64,000 bases of DNA from Limnomonas spitsbergensis. Taxonomy: Eukaryota > Chlorophyta > Chlorophyceae > Chlamydomonadales. The notes beneath the pieces are model-generated. The model had not been told where the DNA came from. It saw only the letters and a program-made list of their open reading frames with translations, and ran no database searches. Position 1 is the stretch's first letter. Each line of letters begins with the position of its first letter. The translations under genes and the position numbers were made by a program. The DNA lies in the NCBI GenBank assembly GCA_037349105.1, contig JAYJMM010000123.1, positions 620,001 to 684,000 on the forward strand, written 5' to 3'. This document shows, piece after piece, positions 1 to 12,700 of the stretch.

Positions 1-3000
1 GCGCGCTCGTGACAGCGCCGACGGGCACGCCTGCTTTCATGGCACCGGAGATGTGCACGGGTAAGTGGGGGCGGAAGGCAATCCCTTTGGCGTGTTTCAC
101 AGGGATCCCAGCATTCCTCTCAGCCAAAACCTATGCATCACTACCCATTAGGGGTAGTAGGGCAGGGATCACCACCCTCCCTCCCTCCTCCCCCCTGCAC
201 ACTTTGCAGGCAATCCCTTTGCTGGCCTCCAGGGTGACCTCTGCATCCCTGGCCGAGTAACCGTCTTTTTTCATGCCTGTCTCCCCTTTCCCCGTGCACC
301 CTTGTGCAGGCAATCCCTTTGATGGCTTCCAGGGAGATATGTGGTCCCTGGGAGTCTGTCTGTTCATGTTTGTGTTTGGCAAGCCGCCCTTCGGTGGCGC
401 CACATCATACCAGGTGCGTGTCCAGGAGGTCTCGGCTCGGGTTGTAAGGGCATGGATTTCCGACTAGAGCATATAGGGGTTGGGCACGGGTTGGAGATTT
501 GGGTTCAGGTTAAAGATTGGGGCTCGTGTCGGGGCTGAGGATCCAATCCCAGACTTCCAGACGTGTTTCCTTTTTGTTGCAAACTGTAGTGATGTCCTGT
601 TGACAGTGAGCTAGTCAAGCCAATTGTATAGTTGCTGATAGGCGTGCTACTGTTGCTCATGTACTGCTGCTGATAGCTGTACTACCGCCTCCAATACACC
701 GCTGTTGGTATTTGCTATGTCGCCTCCTGCTACTGAAAGTTGTACTGCTGTTAAGAGGTGTACTGTCGCCTCTTGTACTGCTGCTGGCAGGTGTACGAGG
801 CTGTCAAGACGCAAGTGTTGATCTTCCCGCCTGGCATCACCATCAGCCCCATGTTGCAGCATCTGCTGACGCGTCTGCTGGAGAAGGACCCCACCAAGAG
901 GTAGGGATAGGGGGGGGCTCCACGAAGCGTGTGATAAGAGTGATGAGCGAACAAACATATGTTAAGATCTCCAAGCTGACTTTTTGAATTCAAATGTGGA
1001 TCGGCAGGGCCATGCTGCGGGAGACCATGGCGCATCCTTGGGTCACCAGTGGACGGCCGCACGCGCTCATGTCATCACAGGCCAGGTATGTGGAGTGCCC
1101 TGTGGCCTAGGGTATGTTAAGTGTAGCCTCCTGTACATTTAGGGCATGCTGTGTGACCTTGGGTATGTTGAAATTCATGGCAGGTGTAGGGGTTTAGGCT
1201 GAGACCATGATGGATGAGAGTGTGCAGGGTGCTTCCGCTCCATGTGTCACCTCTCCTCACCATGGGCAAGGCCTGTCACCATCTCAAACATGAAGGAACC
1301 TTGAAGGCAGGTGTTAGAAGTCCGGCTGGTGTGTCGTTGCATGGTAGCCTACCCAGTGCTCCGGCCAACAGGTGGCTTCCTTAATCCATGTTCAAGGTGT
1401 ATCATGAACCTGCTTGTTGAATTATCCCCCCCTCCCTTGCCCCAATAACCCCCCCTGTTGGTAAGAGGACATTCTGAATGATTTCCGAGGTACCGGTACT
1501 GGAGAGTTGCCTTGCCTCCCATCATAATTAAGGATGTGAAGGGTGAAGAGATACATTTGATGCTATTGTATCGATTGTCAACGCCGGCTGTTGGTTGGAA
1601 ATCTTGGAATCGAAAGTTTTGTTCCATTGTTTGCCCCAAGGGCAGTAGCATGATAGATCAGAAAGTATCCGAGGAAATGCAATTCAAAAACGTTTACATG
1701 TATTCATTTTCACATGTACTGGTAATTTTAAGGCTGTTATTTTTTCTGTTTCCCTCAGGGCACTGGAGCGCCTGTGTGAGGTGCCCAAGTGCACCCTGGG
1801 CCTGGCACCGGGCCGCCACACGCGTTTCCAGATGCCAAGCATGGGGAGCCACGCGGATCCAGGCGGTAGCGGTGGCCGAGAAGAGGGGATGAGCGGGTCG
1901 CCCACATCGCCCGTCAAGACCCCTTGTCGCCCAAAACGGACCACGAATGCAGGCGGGGCGGAGGCCAACAAGACGCCCTGTCGCCCGCTCTCTAATTCGA
2001 AGGGCGTAGGGGGGGAGTCGGCCACGTCGCCCTTTACCAGCCCCTTCAAGCAGCAAAGGACATTGGCCGGCAGCATGGCAGCCTCGCCCGCCCACACACA
2101 CCCGCCCACACAGAACAATGGGAGGCGGGGGAGCTGCCACGTCATGTGCACGAGTGAGTGGGAACAGCAGCAACAGTTGTAGTAGCTGGAACACAGTTTG
2201 GATCAACAAAGCTGGCTGGAACAGGCTGCGGTAAAAGCAGCTACTGGAACAGGCTATTAGCAGAAGCAGGAGCGGCAGAGATACAGGAACAAGAAAAGCC
2301 GCAACAGGCAAAAGTAGCAGCGGCAGAATAGCGGCAGCTGGGATACGGCAAAGGGCAATAGTAGCAGTTGTACGGTATTGCTGTGACAGTGGGGCTGTAA
2401 GTTTGGAGTGTGATTCTCTACGGGTGGAACTCTGCGGGGGGTCACCGAAACCTAGACAGTTTATTTTCACCTAGGTGTCGCCTCCACCCTTTGCACCCTG
2501 GAGTTCCTGGCCTACCCTGCCATAAAATAGGTGTTCACCATTGGCTTCCTTAATCCACGCCCAAGGGTGTGTTTATTTTATGTTCCCGGTGCCGCTCCCA
2601 AGACAAGCTGTGTGTTGCTTCTGCTTCTGCTGCCCATTTAGGCGTCCTGGGCGTGGTGGCGGATGGAGAGGATGATCTGCCGACACCTGGGGAGCTGGAC
2701 AAGCTGCTACCAGATGCAGAGCGGCGCACCTACGCGGACGGGGAGATGCTCATTAAGTGGGTTGTGTCGCCTTGAGGGTAGCCCAGAGGGGGTTATGCTC
2801 TGATCACGAGACCTCGCCTCCAAACCCTGTCGTGCAAATCCCTAGGAGCTGGGCTGATGGATGGTGTGCGTGTGGGAGTGGGGGGAGAGGGGGGGGATCT
2901 TGATCGAGCCTGCAAAAGCTGCGTTACTCTGTTGATCCACAGATTAAACTATTCAGCACGGAAATCTGAGCAGAACCTTTAACTTGAAGAGAACACATGC

Positions 3001-6000
3001 AGAGCTCAACCTCACCTTTCCCCCTGCAAGCCTCAAACCTCAATCCTTGACCATCCTACCTGAAGACCTCTCAAAACTTAGCCTTCACCCCTTCAGACCT
3101 AAAGCTCTGAAACCTTACCCCCTCAATCTGCAGGCAGGGCGAGCCGAGCGAGGGCCTGTTCTTCATCCTACGCGGAGACTGCGAGCTTTGCCGGCGGCCG
3201 GCAGAGCGGCGTGTCATCCTGGATGAGGACTTTGCTGACCTCTGCGAAGGCGAGGAGGAGGAAGACAGCAACGGGAGCGAGGTGTGCATGGGGTCCAGGT
3301 CTCTCTGAAGCCCAGTGGAGGTTCAGCGTTTACCCTGAATCCTTGCTCCCCATTCCCAATCACGTCGGAGTAGTGTTGGGGGGATGGGTCAGGGCAGGGG
3401 CGATCACCCGTCACACCTCTCTAGTGACCCCCTCACCTCTCCCCCCTCACCTCTCCCCCCTCACCTCTCCCCCCTCACCCCTCTCCTCACTGCATACACA
3501 CATGTACATATGAGCATGCAGTGCACGGCTGCTTGCACACTCAAGCCACTGGAGAATGCGAAATTATTCTCACAAGAGATCATGATCTTCCTTCGAGCCC
3601 CCACCAAGCCTTGCCCTCTGCACTCCTCTCTTGTTACTACCAGGGCCGCTCGAGCTTAGCCACCTCCTCGCACAACGATTGCGGCAGCTGGTCGATGCAC
3701 CGCTCCTCGTCGCCACAGTGGCACCTCGACAGCGGCCTGCCGCGATCCAGCGCAGGCATGCAGCATTCGCTGGGCAGCAGCGCAGGCGATTGTAGGACAC
3801 CACCTCTGCAAGCATCTCCTCGCCCGCTCTCTGGCCTCGGGAGCGGCTGCACGTCGCTAGGCACGGGGAGGTTCAAGGACCCGGCGCCGCAGTGCTCGCT
3901 GTTGCCGCGCCATCGCTCAGGAAGCGCCAATGGGGTGGCAAATGGGGCATGTGGGTTGACTCCGGTGATGTCGCTGGCGTTGTCGCTTCATGCAGGAGAC
4001 GCCAGCCACGCTGGGGGCTCGCCCGGCAGCGGTGAGTGTCGCTCGTCGACGGATGGCTGGCTGGGTGCTGGCCGAGCGGACCCTTCCGGGCTTGCTGACC
4101 TGGCCGACAGCCTGTTTTCCCGCCTGTCTACAGCCCCACTCAGCCGAGAGCCAGTGGGCCTGTCCTGCTGGATGAACGCTCGCAGCAGACAATCGGAAAG
4201 GGACGCGGAGGGGCAGCAGGAGGCAGTGCTGCATTGGGCTCAGCGGGGACTCTGCTGGTCGGGGGAGATGTTGAAGGCAGATGTTGGAGCTTCACTAGCT
4301 GTACACACCGCTGCTGATGCTGATGCCGATGCCGATGCTGCTGATGCCGCGTCATCTTCGTTCGTCGTGACTTTTATGGGCGCCGACGCAGCCTTGTCAA
4401 AAGCGGCTGTTGATGAGGCAAAGAGGACACGAGCAGAGGAAAATGTCACTGCAGCAACAACAGCAACAACAACAGCAACAACAGCAACCATAGCAGGGGA
4501 TGGCCCAGCAGGGCCACAGACCTGCATGTCACTGCTTTCTGTGCTGCTGCCGCCACTGCTTGTCGTCCCGCTCTCGTCTTCCCTCTCATCTCAAACTCTT
4601 TCCTTGCTGCACATGCGCTCCACCACCGAGTTCGTTCAGAGTCCTAGCTGCTCCGCCCCGTCGCCGGCTGGCAAGCCCCCGCTGGCCCCGAAACCGTCCT
4701 CTACCTCGGTCCCCTCAAGATCCTTCTCCTCTAGATCCTCCTATCCGCTCCTTGTCCCTGTGCCAGCAAAAGGCAGAGAAGAAGGAGTAGAAGAAGGTGA
4801 ACTGAAAACCTCATCCCGGGCCACTGCCCCCGCTGTTGGCTGCTGCGGGAGTGAAGGCCCGGGCGTCCAATGCTCAGATGCCGCCTCTGCTGCCGCCGGG
4901 CCCGGCGCTGTTGAGCTCGGCACCAATTTTTTTCTCTCCTCACCCTCCACCTTCAACCAAGCGTATGATGGCCGCCTGCTACAGCGCTCAAGCATGCGTC
5001 CCAACCTCATGGTTGTCATGGACGATAAATTGCTCCATCCGGCCGGGTTGGCGGACACTCCGGTCGTACATCAGCAAAGCAATAACCCGCAGACGCAGAG
5101 GGCGGGCAGCAGCAGCGGCAGCCAGCCCCTTCAGCCGGCAGCACTGCTGCTGCTGCAGTCGCAGCATCGCTTGCTGCCCAATGGCGGCGGCCCGGCCAGC
5201 TGCCCGACGCAGCATACAGCGAGCATCAGCCCCGGACTCTCAACAGCGCAGCCCATTCGCCCACTGGCGACCGCCCTCGCAGCCAGCAGCGAACGGGAGC
5301 TCGGCAGCCTAGCCCTGGGCCGCGTTCTACCGCAACGTCAGCTGATGTTGCGCATGAGCGGCGTTGGAGGTACCGCATCTGTTCCCAACAGCAGCCACAT
5401 GAGAGTAGCGGGATCTCCTACCGGATACGGAGCTCCAAGTGAAATCAAAAGCGGTAGCTTTGTCCAGCGGACGCTGGGGACGTGTACGAGCCACCTGTCC
5501 ACCTCCAGCAACCTGTTGGGCAGCACGCTGTCTAAACGGATCTCGGAGGGTGGGGGCCATACCTGCCAGCTGGTGCAGGACTTTGTGGCGGCGAACGAGA
5601 AGCTGTGTGCGGTGGGTGTGGCTTGACATTTTACTACTGGTAACCGGGTTTACACTCACCGTATCCTGTTCTTTTGGGGAGATGTGGGATAAATGTACTG
5701 AGCAGCATATTCATGCCTGTGTTCGGAAAGTGTGGACTGGTATGTGCGTGTGGTTCTTTCATGTCCCACTCAAGTTGTAGCTTACTTATGGGTGTATGAC
5801 AGGTTGAAGGCAATGCATTCTACAGCTCTTTATAGATGTTTGCCATGGCATCGCTGTAAAATTGCTGCAATCATACTGCAGCATCAAGAAACACACACTA
5901 CTCTCCCCCCTCTACTCTGAGGACAAGGGCCTCGGTATAGAACTGCCCGAAACAGCGTACTGGTATGCAACGCCCCTACAATGTCCCTAGATTATTCATG

Positions 6001-7500
6001 CTGTAACAAACACAACACACCTCCCCTCCATGCAGGTCAAGGGCGCGTCCCGTGGCACCATCATGCGCGCTGTTGGCCGCTCCGACCTGATGCACGGCCG
6101 CATCGAGGCCCTGGTCTCGAGGGCTAAGCAGCACGCCTCGCGGGAGAGGAGAGAGTGAGTTGTGTCTGGGGCCTGGATCAGGGTTAAGGAATATGAGGGT
6201 TAAGGGTTTAATTGGGGCTGCGAGCCTCGGTGCATCAGTCGAGGTGTTAGGCAGTGCACGAAGGGACAGACCCTCTAAGAGCATCGAGTTTATCTTTCCT
6301 GAGTTTCAACGACAGCGTGACTTTTGCACAATCGATTGCACACAAATCGTGCACGGCGGCTGAGTGACGAAAAGTTCCCGTACTTTCCGACCTCGTATAT
6401 CGAGTGTTTGAAAGTTTGAAAATGCCCGAGGTCGCGAAAGATCACCATCCCCGGGTCATCATGCTGTCGCATCGCTCAGAATAAAAAAATTAAGCCCAGA
6501 AACCACTGGGAAGAATGGATGCCAGTGCCACACCGACTGAATTTGCATGCACGGGAAACCCTCAACTCAGGAACTGAAATGGAAAGTGTGATGTTGTGGC
6601 GGACTGGCGGGAGGGCCTGCTTAATCCCTGCTACAGCTGAAAGGTAGCTGTCCCTGGTTGCAGTCTTCTTCCTTGCGCACAAGCTACCAGGCATCGTAAA
6701 TGATCGACCAGTTCCTAGTCGCTGAATATTTACTCTTTTGCTGAAGCAGGGGCAACCGTGTGGTGGTTTGTCGCCGCGGCCCCGGAACCATCCTCGGGGA
6801 CGTCTGCCCCGATGGTCGACGCCCGCGCGCCAGCGAAGCATCGGTTGTCGCCCGCGGCAGAGTTGACGTGCTGCTGATCGGACACGCCTACGCCAAGGAG
6901 AAGAGCGCGACCCAGCCTCTAGTGCGCGCGGCGGTCAATCGCTCAGCCAACGCGTTGCTGGTCCAGGTCCGACGCCGGCTGGGACTTTGTGCCAAATAGT
7001 GAATCACCACGAGCGAATCATAAACCCATAACACAGTAAATTCCAATGTATATTGAAGTGGAGATGTACTGTACCACAGTCACTCTTTTGTGCTGCAACA
7101 GCACCCATATGGCCATATAGTAGCTGCAGCTGCTTCTGCCTGTAACTATCTTGGTCTGCTTAACTGCAACGACAGATTTTGTACGGCAGGGTCGAGATTT
7201 AACTAAAACACAAGCACTCCGGTGTAGGGCTCCAGGTTCAATCTAAATGCATGTATTGGAAAGTCAGGTGCTACTTGCAAGCGTTCGTATAAATATTTTC
7301 CGTGCGTCTAAATGGTCAAACATCTGAATTCATTCACTCTTATTTTGTACTTACAGGAGGCCATGGAGCGCTTCATAGAGTGTGAACGTGAGGTGCGGCT
7401 AGCAGGGCAGATACGCACCCGCGTAACGCAGCTGGTCGAGGCGGTCGATGACTCAAAATGGGGCGTATGTTGTATGTGGGCGGGAGGATCTCCCCCGTGA
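1..7500 (+). CDS. CaMKK-like Ser/Thr protein kinase with C-terminal cyclic-nucleotide-binding domain (5' partial)
   Basis: Spliced 3' part of a protein kinase gene. Exons by phase: <1-60, 310-413, 791-900, 1008-1085, 1759-2153, 2642-2756, 3134-3281, 3644-5611, 6036-6154, 6750-6966, 7357-7500, about 1151 residues visible. Exon 1 carries the activation-segment motif GTPAFMAPE. Exons 2-4 carry subdomains IX-XI (GDMWSLGVCLFMFVFGKPPF; LLEKDPTKR; AHPWVTSG). The GTPAFMAPE and cytoplasmic-lobe pattern resembles CaMKK/SnAK-type kinases; that family assignment is inference. Exons 6-7 start a cyclic-nucleotide-binding fold (GEMLIKQGEPSEGLFFILRG) and exon 10 ends it (GPGTILGDV then RPRASEASVVA). Between them lie about 730 residues of Ser/Ala/Gln-rich linker, mostly the 1968-nt exon 8. 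The catalytic loop is outside the window. The last donor (GTCCGA) is weak: without that splice the ORF stops at 6999, followed by TGTAA at 7141. Confidence 0.85.
78..250 (+). repeat. Decoy duplicates of the exon 2 start within kinase intron 1
   Basis: The first bases of kinase exon 2 (GCAATCCCTTT at 310) recur at 210 and 78. The copy at 210 keeps the acceptor context (TTTGCAG) and about 45 bp of similarity running into the exon (GGC-TCCAGG and TCCCTGG shared). The copy at 78 is shorter. They look like partial tandem duplications of a 3' splice site plus exon start. Confidence 0.7.
3416..3485 (+). repeat. Pyrimidine-rich microsatellite (CCCTCACCTCTCC units)
   Basis: About four tandem 13-14-bp units of CCCTCACCTCTCC in the kinase intron upstream of the large exon at 3644. 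Confidence 0.8.
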
Positions 7501-9781
7501 GCCTACTTGGAGACGGGCAGCAGCGCTTACCTGCGCCTTGGCTCCTTGACGAGGAGCTCATGGATTAGGGTCCGGCTGCTCATGGGCTCACTAAATCCGC
7601 ATTAACTCCTTGATGGGGATGATTATAGTCTGTGAGGTGCCCAAGAGAGGAAAGGAAAGGAAGGGAGAGGCTGGTCTGCCATCTTAGGTTGCTGGCTGTG
7701 TGGAGTATTTAAATGTCTGTGACTCGTTGCTACATCGTGACATATCTTTGGGGGGGACTAAGGTTTGTGTGCACAGTGACGGTGCAAGCGTTTATGACAA
7801 AAGGATGGATAATATTGACTTGAGAGCAACAAGATCGGTAGCCAGGCCTTGACAACTGCAGTCAGTTGCTCAGTGCGTGCCTCCAATTTATTTGCATTCC
7901 TATTTTATGTAGCTGGCTCTCTGGTGGCTGGTGAGCCTGGTAGGATGTCTCTTGCCATGTGATCCTGGCTCCATTCAATCTCCAATGGTTGCAGGCTCAA
8001 GCCTGGCAACCAGTGCATTTATGTTGTTTAACATCGTATAAATTCCTATTCTGGGGATTTAAATTCCTATACTGGATTTTAATGCAATATATCTTTTTGT
8101 CTTGCTGATCTTCTCTGATCTTGTGATATGTCAATTGGTGATATGCCCTTTTGCCCGGTTTCTGTTTGCTGAGACCATTAGGGCTATCCATCCTTACTTA
8201 TCGAATTTAACTTTGACTGAGGTATTTTCACAACAGAGATGGCACGGCCTGAAAACTTCATGACGAATGGCTGCACCATGCATATAGCTGCATGTATTAC
8301 TTTATCTAGTTAACCCCCCCTCAATTGTGACACCACTTTATTTGCCTGTAACAGTACATCAAATATTATATGTAACACTGAATCGAAGTTCTGCAGTGCG
8401 TCTTGAGTTATTTATCCTTGATCTTTAATATTGTCCTACCGTCTGCCTTTTTTCAGATTTGGCAGTGTGGAGGGTGCCAAAATTTACTGAGGCACCATAG
8501 GGGATATTGAAGACTCACAATCATGTCCACCATAAGCAAAAAAAGTGCCTAAACTAAGATGTTGTGAAAGGAATTCAGAATTAACTTTGTTCTGCTTCTT
8601 GACAATCATAGCACTACTGGCGCAATGGTCGTGATTCATTGCCACCCTGTAGCAATCCGTGCCAATATGCAATTAGCCAACATAATTTCAGCTGATGACT
8701 TTGCCAGAGATTGCTAAGGAGTGTTGCGTGGGAGTGTTGTTGTCATAGCTTAAAGCATCAAGACGGTCATAGACTGCGTTCAGATGGGGGATTGTAGACA
8801 GGTCATTTATAGCTGCTGTGACAACAGGGACGAGCATAGGCGCGGTGCAGCGTTCTTTACAAACAGACTAAAGCAGCCGGACTCATCCTGCTCAGGGCGT
8901 CCCACCACTGCAGGAATATGGACTACCTACACACTGCTATGTACCAGCAAGAATACTAAATGGCAAACGCTAAGAAATGAGGGCTGCTAGCATATAGTGG
9001 GGGGAAACCGGAGGACACAACAAAGTGGGGAGTTCAGGGGTACTACCCTAGGTCTCTCCGCCACAAGACGTGATCACCCCCAAACACCACACGCATTTGA
9101 ACTCAAATCCCAATGACATCTAGAAGACGCTCACATACATGTTGCATTGAGGCACCCGTTGACGTGGCATATATTCAGGAAGAACATGCGCCACCACCAC
9201 TCTGCACGTCCTGGTATTTATGTATTGATCTTCAGCAGCGCTCTTACTTTTAACACACAACCACATGTCTATCATTAAAATCAGAAATCAAACATCCCCA
9301 TGGTCTTTTGGGCGGAAAGGGTGGGGAAGCGCAACAAAGGTGGTTGCCAAGGTGTGTAACTCGGTCAAATGGCTCATAATACGTAATCATGACCTAGTGC
9401 CCTGCCTACCAATTGGCTGTGCTGCGACTCACAATGAGATGTGCATGGAAGCATAGTCATGCCTCCTCAACAATGCACCTCACTGCCGGACTGCTGCCTG
9501 CCCCGCTCTAACATCCGCCTCCTTCAAGCATCCCGTAAAGCAACCTCAACACAGGGACACAAGCACTGGACAACCTGTTTGATCATCGTCATTGGTAGCA
9601 GCCACTACAGATGAGTAGGGATCTACTTAAGGGGGGAGAGGGGGGCCGCATCCCACATGCGTAACCCCATCTTCATAAATCCACGGGCCCTATCTCTCCC
9701 CCAGTACTCCCTCTCCTCCTTGCAAGTATGCAGCAGGACAGCCTACGCCCAGCTGCCCGCTGCAAACTTGCGGACAGCGCT
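7501..9781. other. Intergenic region, 3' ends of two convergent genes
   Basis: No coding exon seen on either strand. It lies between the convergent kinase and pherophorin genes and probably contains both 3' UTRs. On the minus strand a TGTAA occurs at 8861-8857, about 920 nt past the pherophorin stop. Confidence 0.6.
8347..8375 (+). terminator. Candidate TGTAA polyadenylation signals
   Basis: TGTAA at 8347-8351 and 8371-8375, about 850 nt after the preferred kinase stop at 7500. TGTAA is the usual chlorophyte poly(A) signal. An alternative at 7141 would suit the 6999 stop. Confidence 0.35.
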
Positions 9782-12700
9782 CTACTGTGGCCAACCGTAG
9801 AAGTAGTCTGTAGGGCAGCAGCTGTAGGGCGTGTTGAAAGCAGGGCCTCCATACAAGCGGTACGTGCAGCCCTCCGGCGCCGTGCAGACCTGTGACGCCG
9901 GTACGTCACCCGCCAACAACAGGTTGAGAGCTATTGTTGAGCCAGCACCGAACCCGGCCGTGATGTTGACGCCAAAGTCAAGTGACTCGTACGTTGGGAA
10001 CACGTCCGGAAGTGTGCTGACCCCGACGACGAGGCTGGGGTCCAGAGCGATGAAGACCGCCTTGACATCTGAGCTGCAGCAGCCCATGTTGAGCGGGTCT
10101 GACGCGTCGCACATTACTGTTTCGTAGACCAGGTTTATCGTCAACTTTGTGTTGGTGCCGTCAAACACGCGGCTCTTGACATCCAGGCTGTAAGGGGAGT
10201 GGTTGACGTTCTCGTCGCACTGGCAGGCCTCAGCAACCGGTGTCATCTTAACGGGGTCGCTTAAGCCGTGCGAGCAGCAGGTGTAGTCAAGCTTTGTGAG
10301 GCTCCACATGCCATAGAAGATGTACTCGCAGGAGTCACTGCCCAGGGGGTTGCTACCGCAGAGGGGTACCGAGGCAGACGCTACAGTGGGGGGCTCAACC
10401 TAGCAGCAGGGACAGGGCAGTCGTGCGGGGTTGGGGGGTCAGAGCTACAGAGATGGCATGACATGTGCTGGAAGAAGCACTGCAACCAAGGAGCTTGGTC
10501 AAATATAAGGACCCTCCAAAAAAAATCTCGATCTGAATCAGTAATGTGGTATACCTCTTCAGGCCCATCCAATACCAACAGAGGTAGAGTCAAAGAGCCG
10601 AATACCTGAGCAGAAACCAGTAAACTCTACAAGAGCAAGGTAGGCCTCTGAAACAGCTTGAGGCTTGCTTGTTTTAGCTGCCTGAGGTGTGCTTACTGTC
10701 ACTGCATCAACTTTGCAACTACCTGAGATTAGTTATCTGTAACTGCCGAAGGTGTGCTAACCATAACTGCCGTAGTTGAGTTTTCTGTTACTGCAAATGG
10801 TAAGCTAAATGTAACTCCTCAAGGTGTGTTTTCTGTTAGTTGCAAAAGGTGTGCAAACTCTAACTGCTTGTTCTTTCTGCCCCTGTAGTGTAGTCCTGCT
10901 CACCGTCACTACCAGGGAGATCATGGTGCCGGCAGGAGGCAGCGGTGTGTTGAGCTCTCCAATGTCCACCCAGTAGGTGCCGTTGACAGATCCGTACAGG
11001 AAATTCACGCTGACACCATTGTAAGTGACTGTCCTGACCTGCACGTGGTTTCAGAGGGGGCGCTGTGAGTAAGAAGCCGCTGCTGTCACAGGTAGACGCG
11101 TCCACCCAAAAGCATCAAAAAAAAGAACCCAACAACCTTCCTTCAGGTCAGCATCAGCGCATCCTTCCAAACCAGGAAATGTCATCGAAGCATACCTGGT
11201 TTTCAAAGACTGGGGCAATGTACAGGCGGAGCAAATCCAGGTCCATCGAGTTGCAGCCGGAAAAGGCGTCCATGACAGGCTGGACAACGTCGATAGCCAT
11301 GTTAAAAGTGAGCATGCTGAGTGATTTGATAGGGTGCAGGACTGACAGGCGGTACGGTGAGATCTGCTTGTCGTCCGTGCAGCCGCACTCAGGGGCAGGG
11401 TTAAGGCTGTAGACACCCTCTGGGCAGCAGGAGGGCACGTCCTGGCCCAGGGTGCTCTGAAGGATGATGCCATCGCGGACCTGTGGGGACACAACGTCAA
11501 CAGGGTTACGTGCAGGATTGCAAGCAGGATTGCAAGCAGCAGGCTTGATCAGCAGGCCTGTGCTGCAAAGGGGCAGGCAGCCCATGCTGCGTTCATTGTT
11601 TGGTGCTGCTACCAATGCCCTAGCCAAAGCCAGACGCTGAGATAAGGGGGCCACAGGGTCCAAATACACAATATTAAACAAAGCAAAAGTTTTCGGCCAG
11701 AAGAGGTCAGGGATGGTCAGCTAAAAGAGTCTTGCCTGCCACAGGACACCACTGCATGACATACTTCCGGGCTGCCTCTGCTACCCCTTACCTGCAAGCC
11801 GAAGAAGTCGTAGTCACACACATCTGTGGTGACAAACTGAGAGGGGCCGCAGGGGAACTTGGCTGTGTTGTTCCAGTAGGCTGGGTCTGTGCTGATAATA
11901 AGTTCCAGGTTGGTGCCCGTGGGGACATCGTCCACCAACTTGTTCAAACCTGTGAAGTACAGGCCGTTGCTCGACTTCTGCTGCGTGCCGATGGCGCCTT
12001 GCTGGATGACGCTGCCGTCGATGTCAAGGAGCCAGAAGTAGGTGAAGACCTTGTAGTAGTCAGCTAAGAGGATGGGGTCCACAGCGAGCTCGACGCTGTC
12101 TAGGGTGGAGTTGCAGCAGTAGCCAGTGCGAAAAGATACCTCGCTGCACTGCGGTGTGGTGTAGATGTTGAAGCCAAACAGGACAGCACCGTTATGGAGG
12201 GTGCCAGCCCGGAATTGGAGGCGCCAACGAGTGTTGGGCTCAAAGACGCCAATGCATTCACAGATGCCTGAGGGCTTGGCTTTGAGGGGGAGCGGCGGGT
12301 GGGGTGGGGGAGGGGGAGGAGGGGGAGGAGGAGGTGGGGGAGGGGGAGGAGGAGGCGGTGGAGGCAGCGGTGGTGAAGGAGGGGGAGGGGGAGGAGGGGG
12401 AGGGGGAGGAGGAGGTGGGGGAGGAGGAGAGGGAGGGGGGGGTGGGGGAGGAGGAGGAGGGGGAGGGGGGGGAGGAGGGGGCATAGGAGGGGAAGGAGGG
12501 GGAGGGGGGGGAGGAGGAGGGGGGGGAGGGGGAGGCGGGGGAGGAGAGGGCGGAGGGGGAGGAGGAGGAGGAGGAGGGGGAGGGGGGGGCGGAGGAGGTG
12601 TAGGAGGGTTAGGAGGGGGAGGGGGAGGGGGGGGAGGAGGAGGAGGAGGAGGGGGGGGAGGGCTGGGAGGCGGCGGAGGAGGGGGGGGGGGGGGGGAGGA

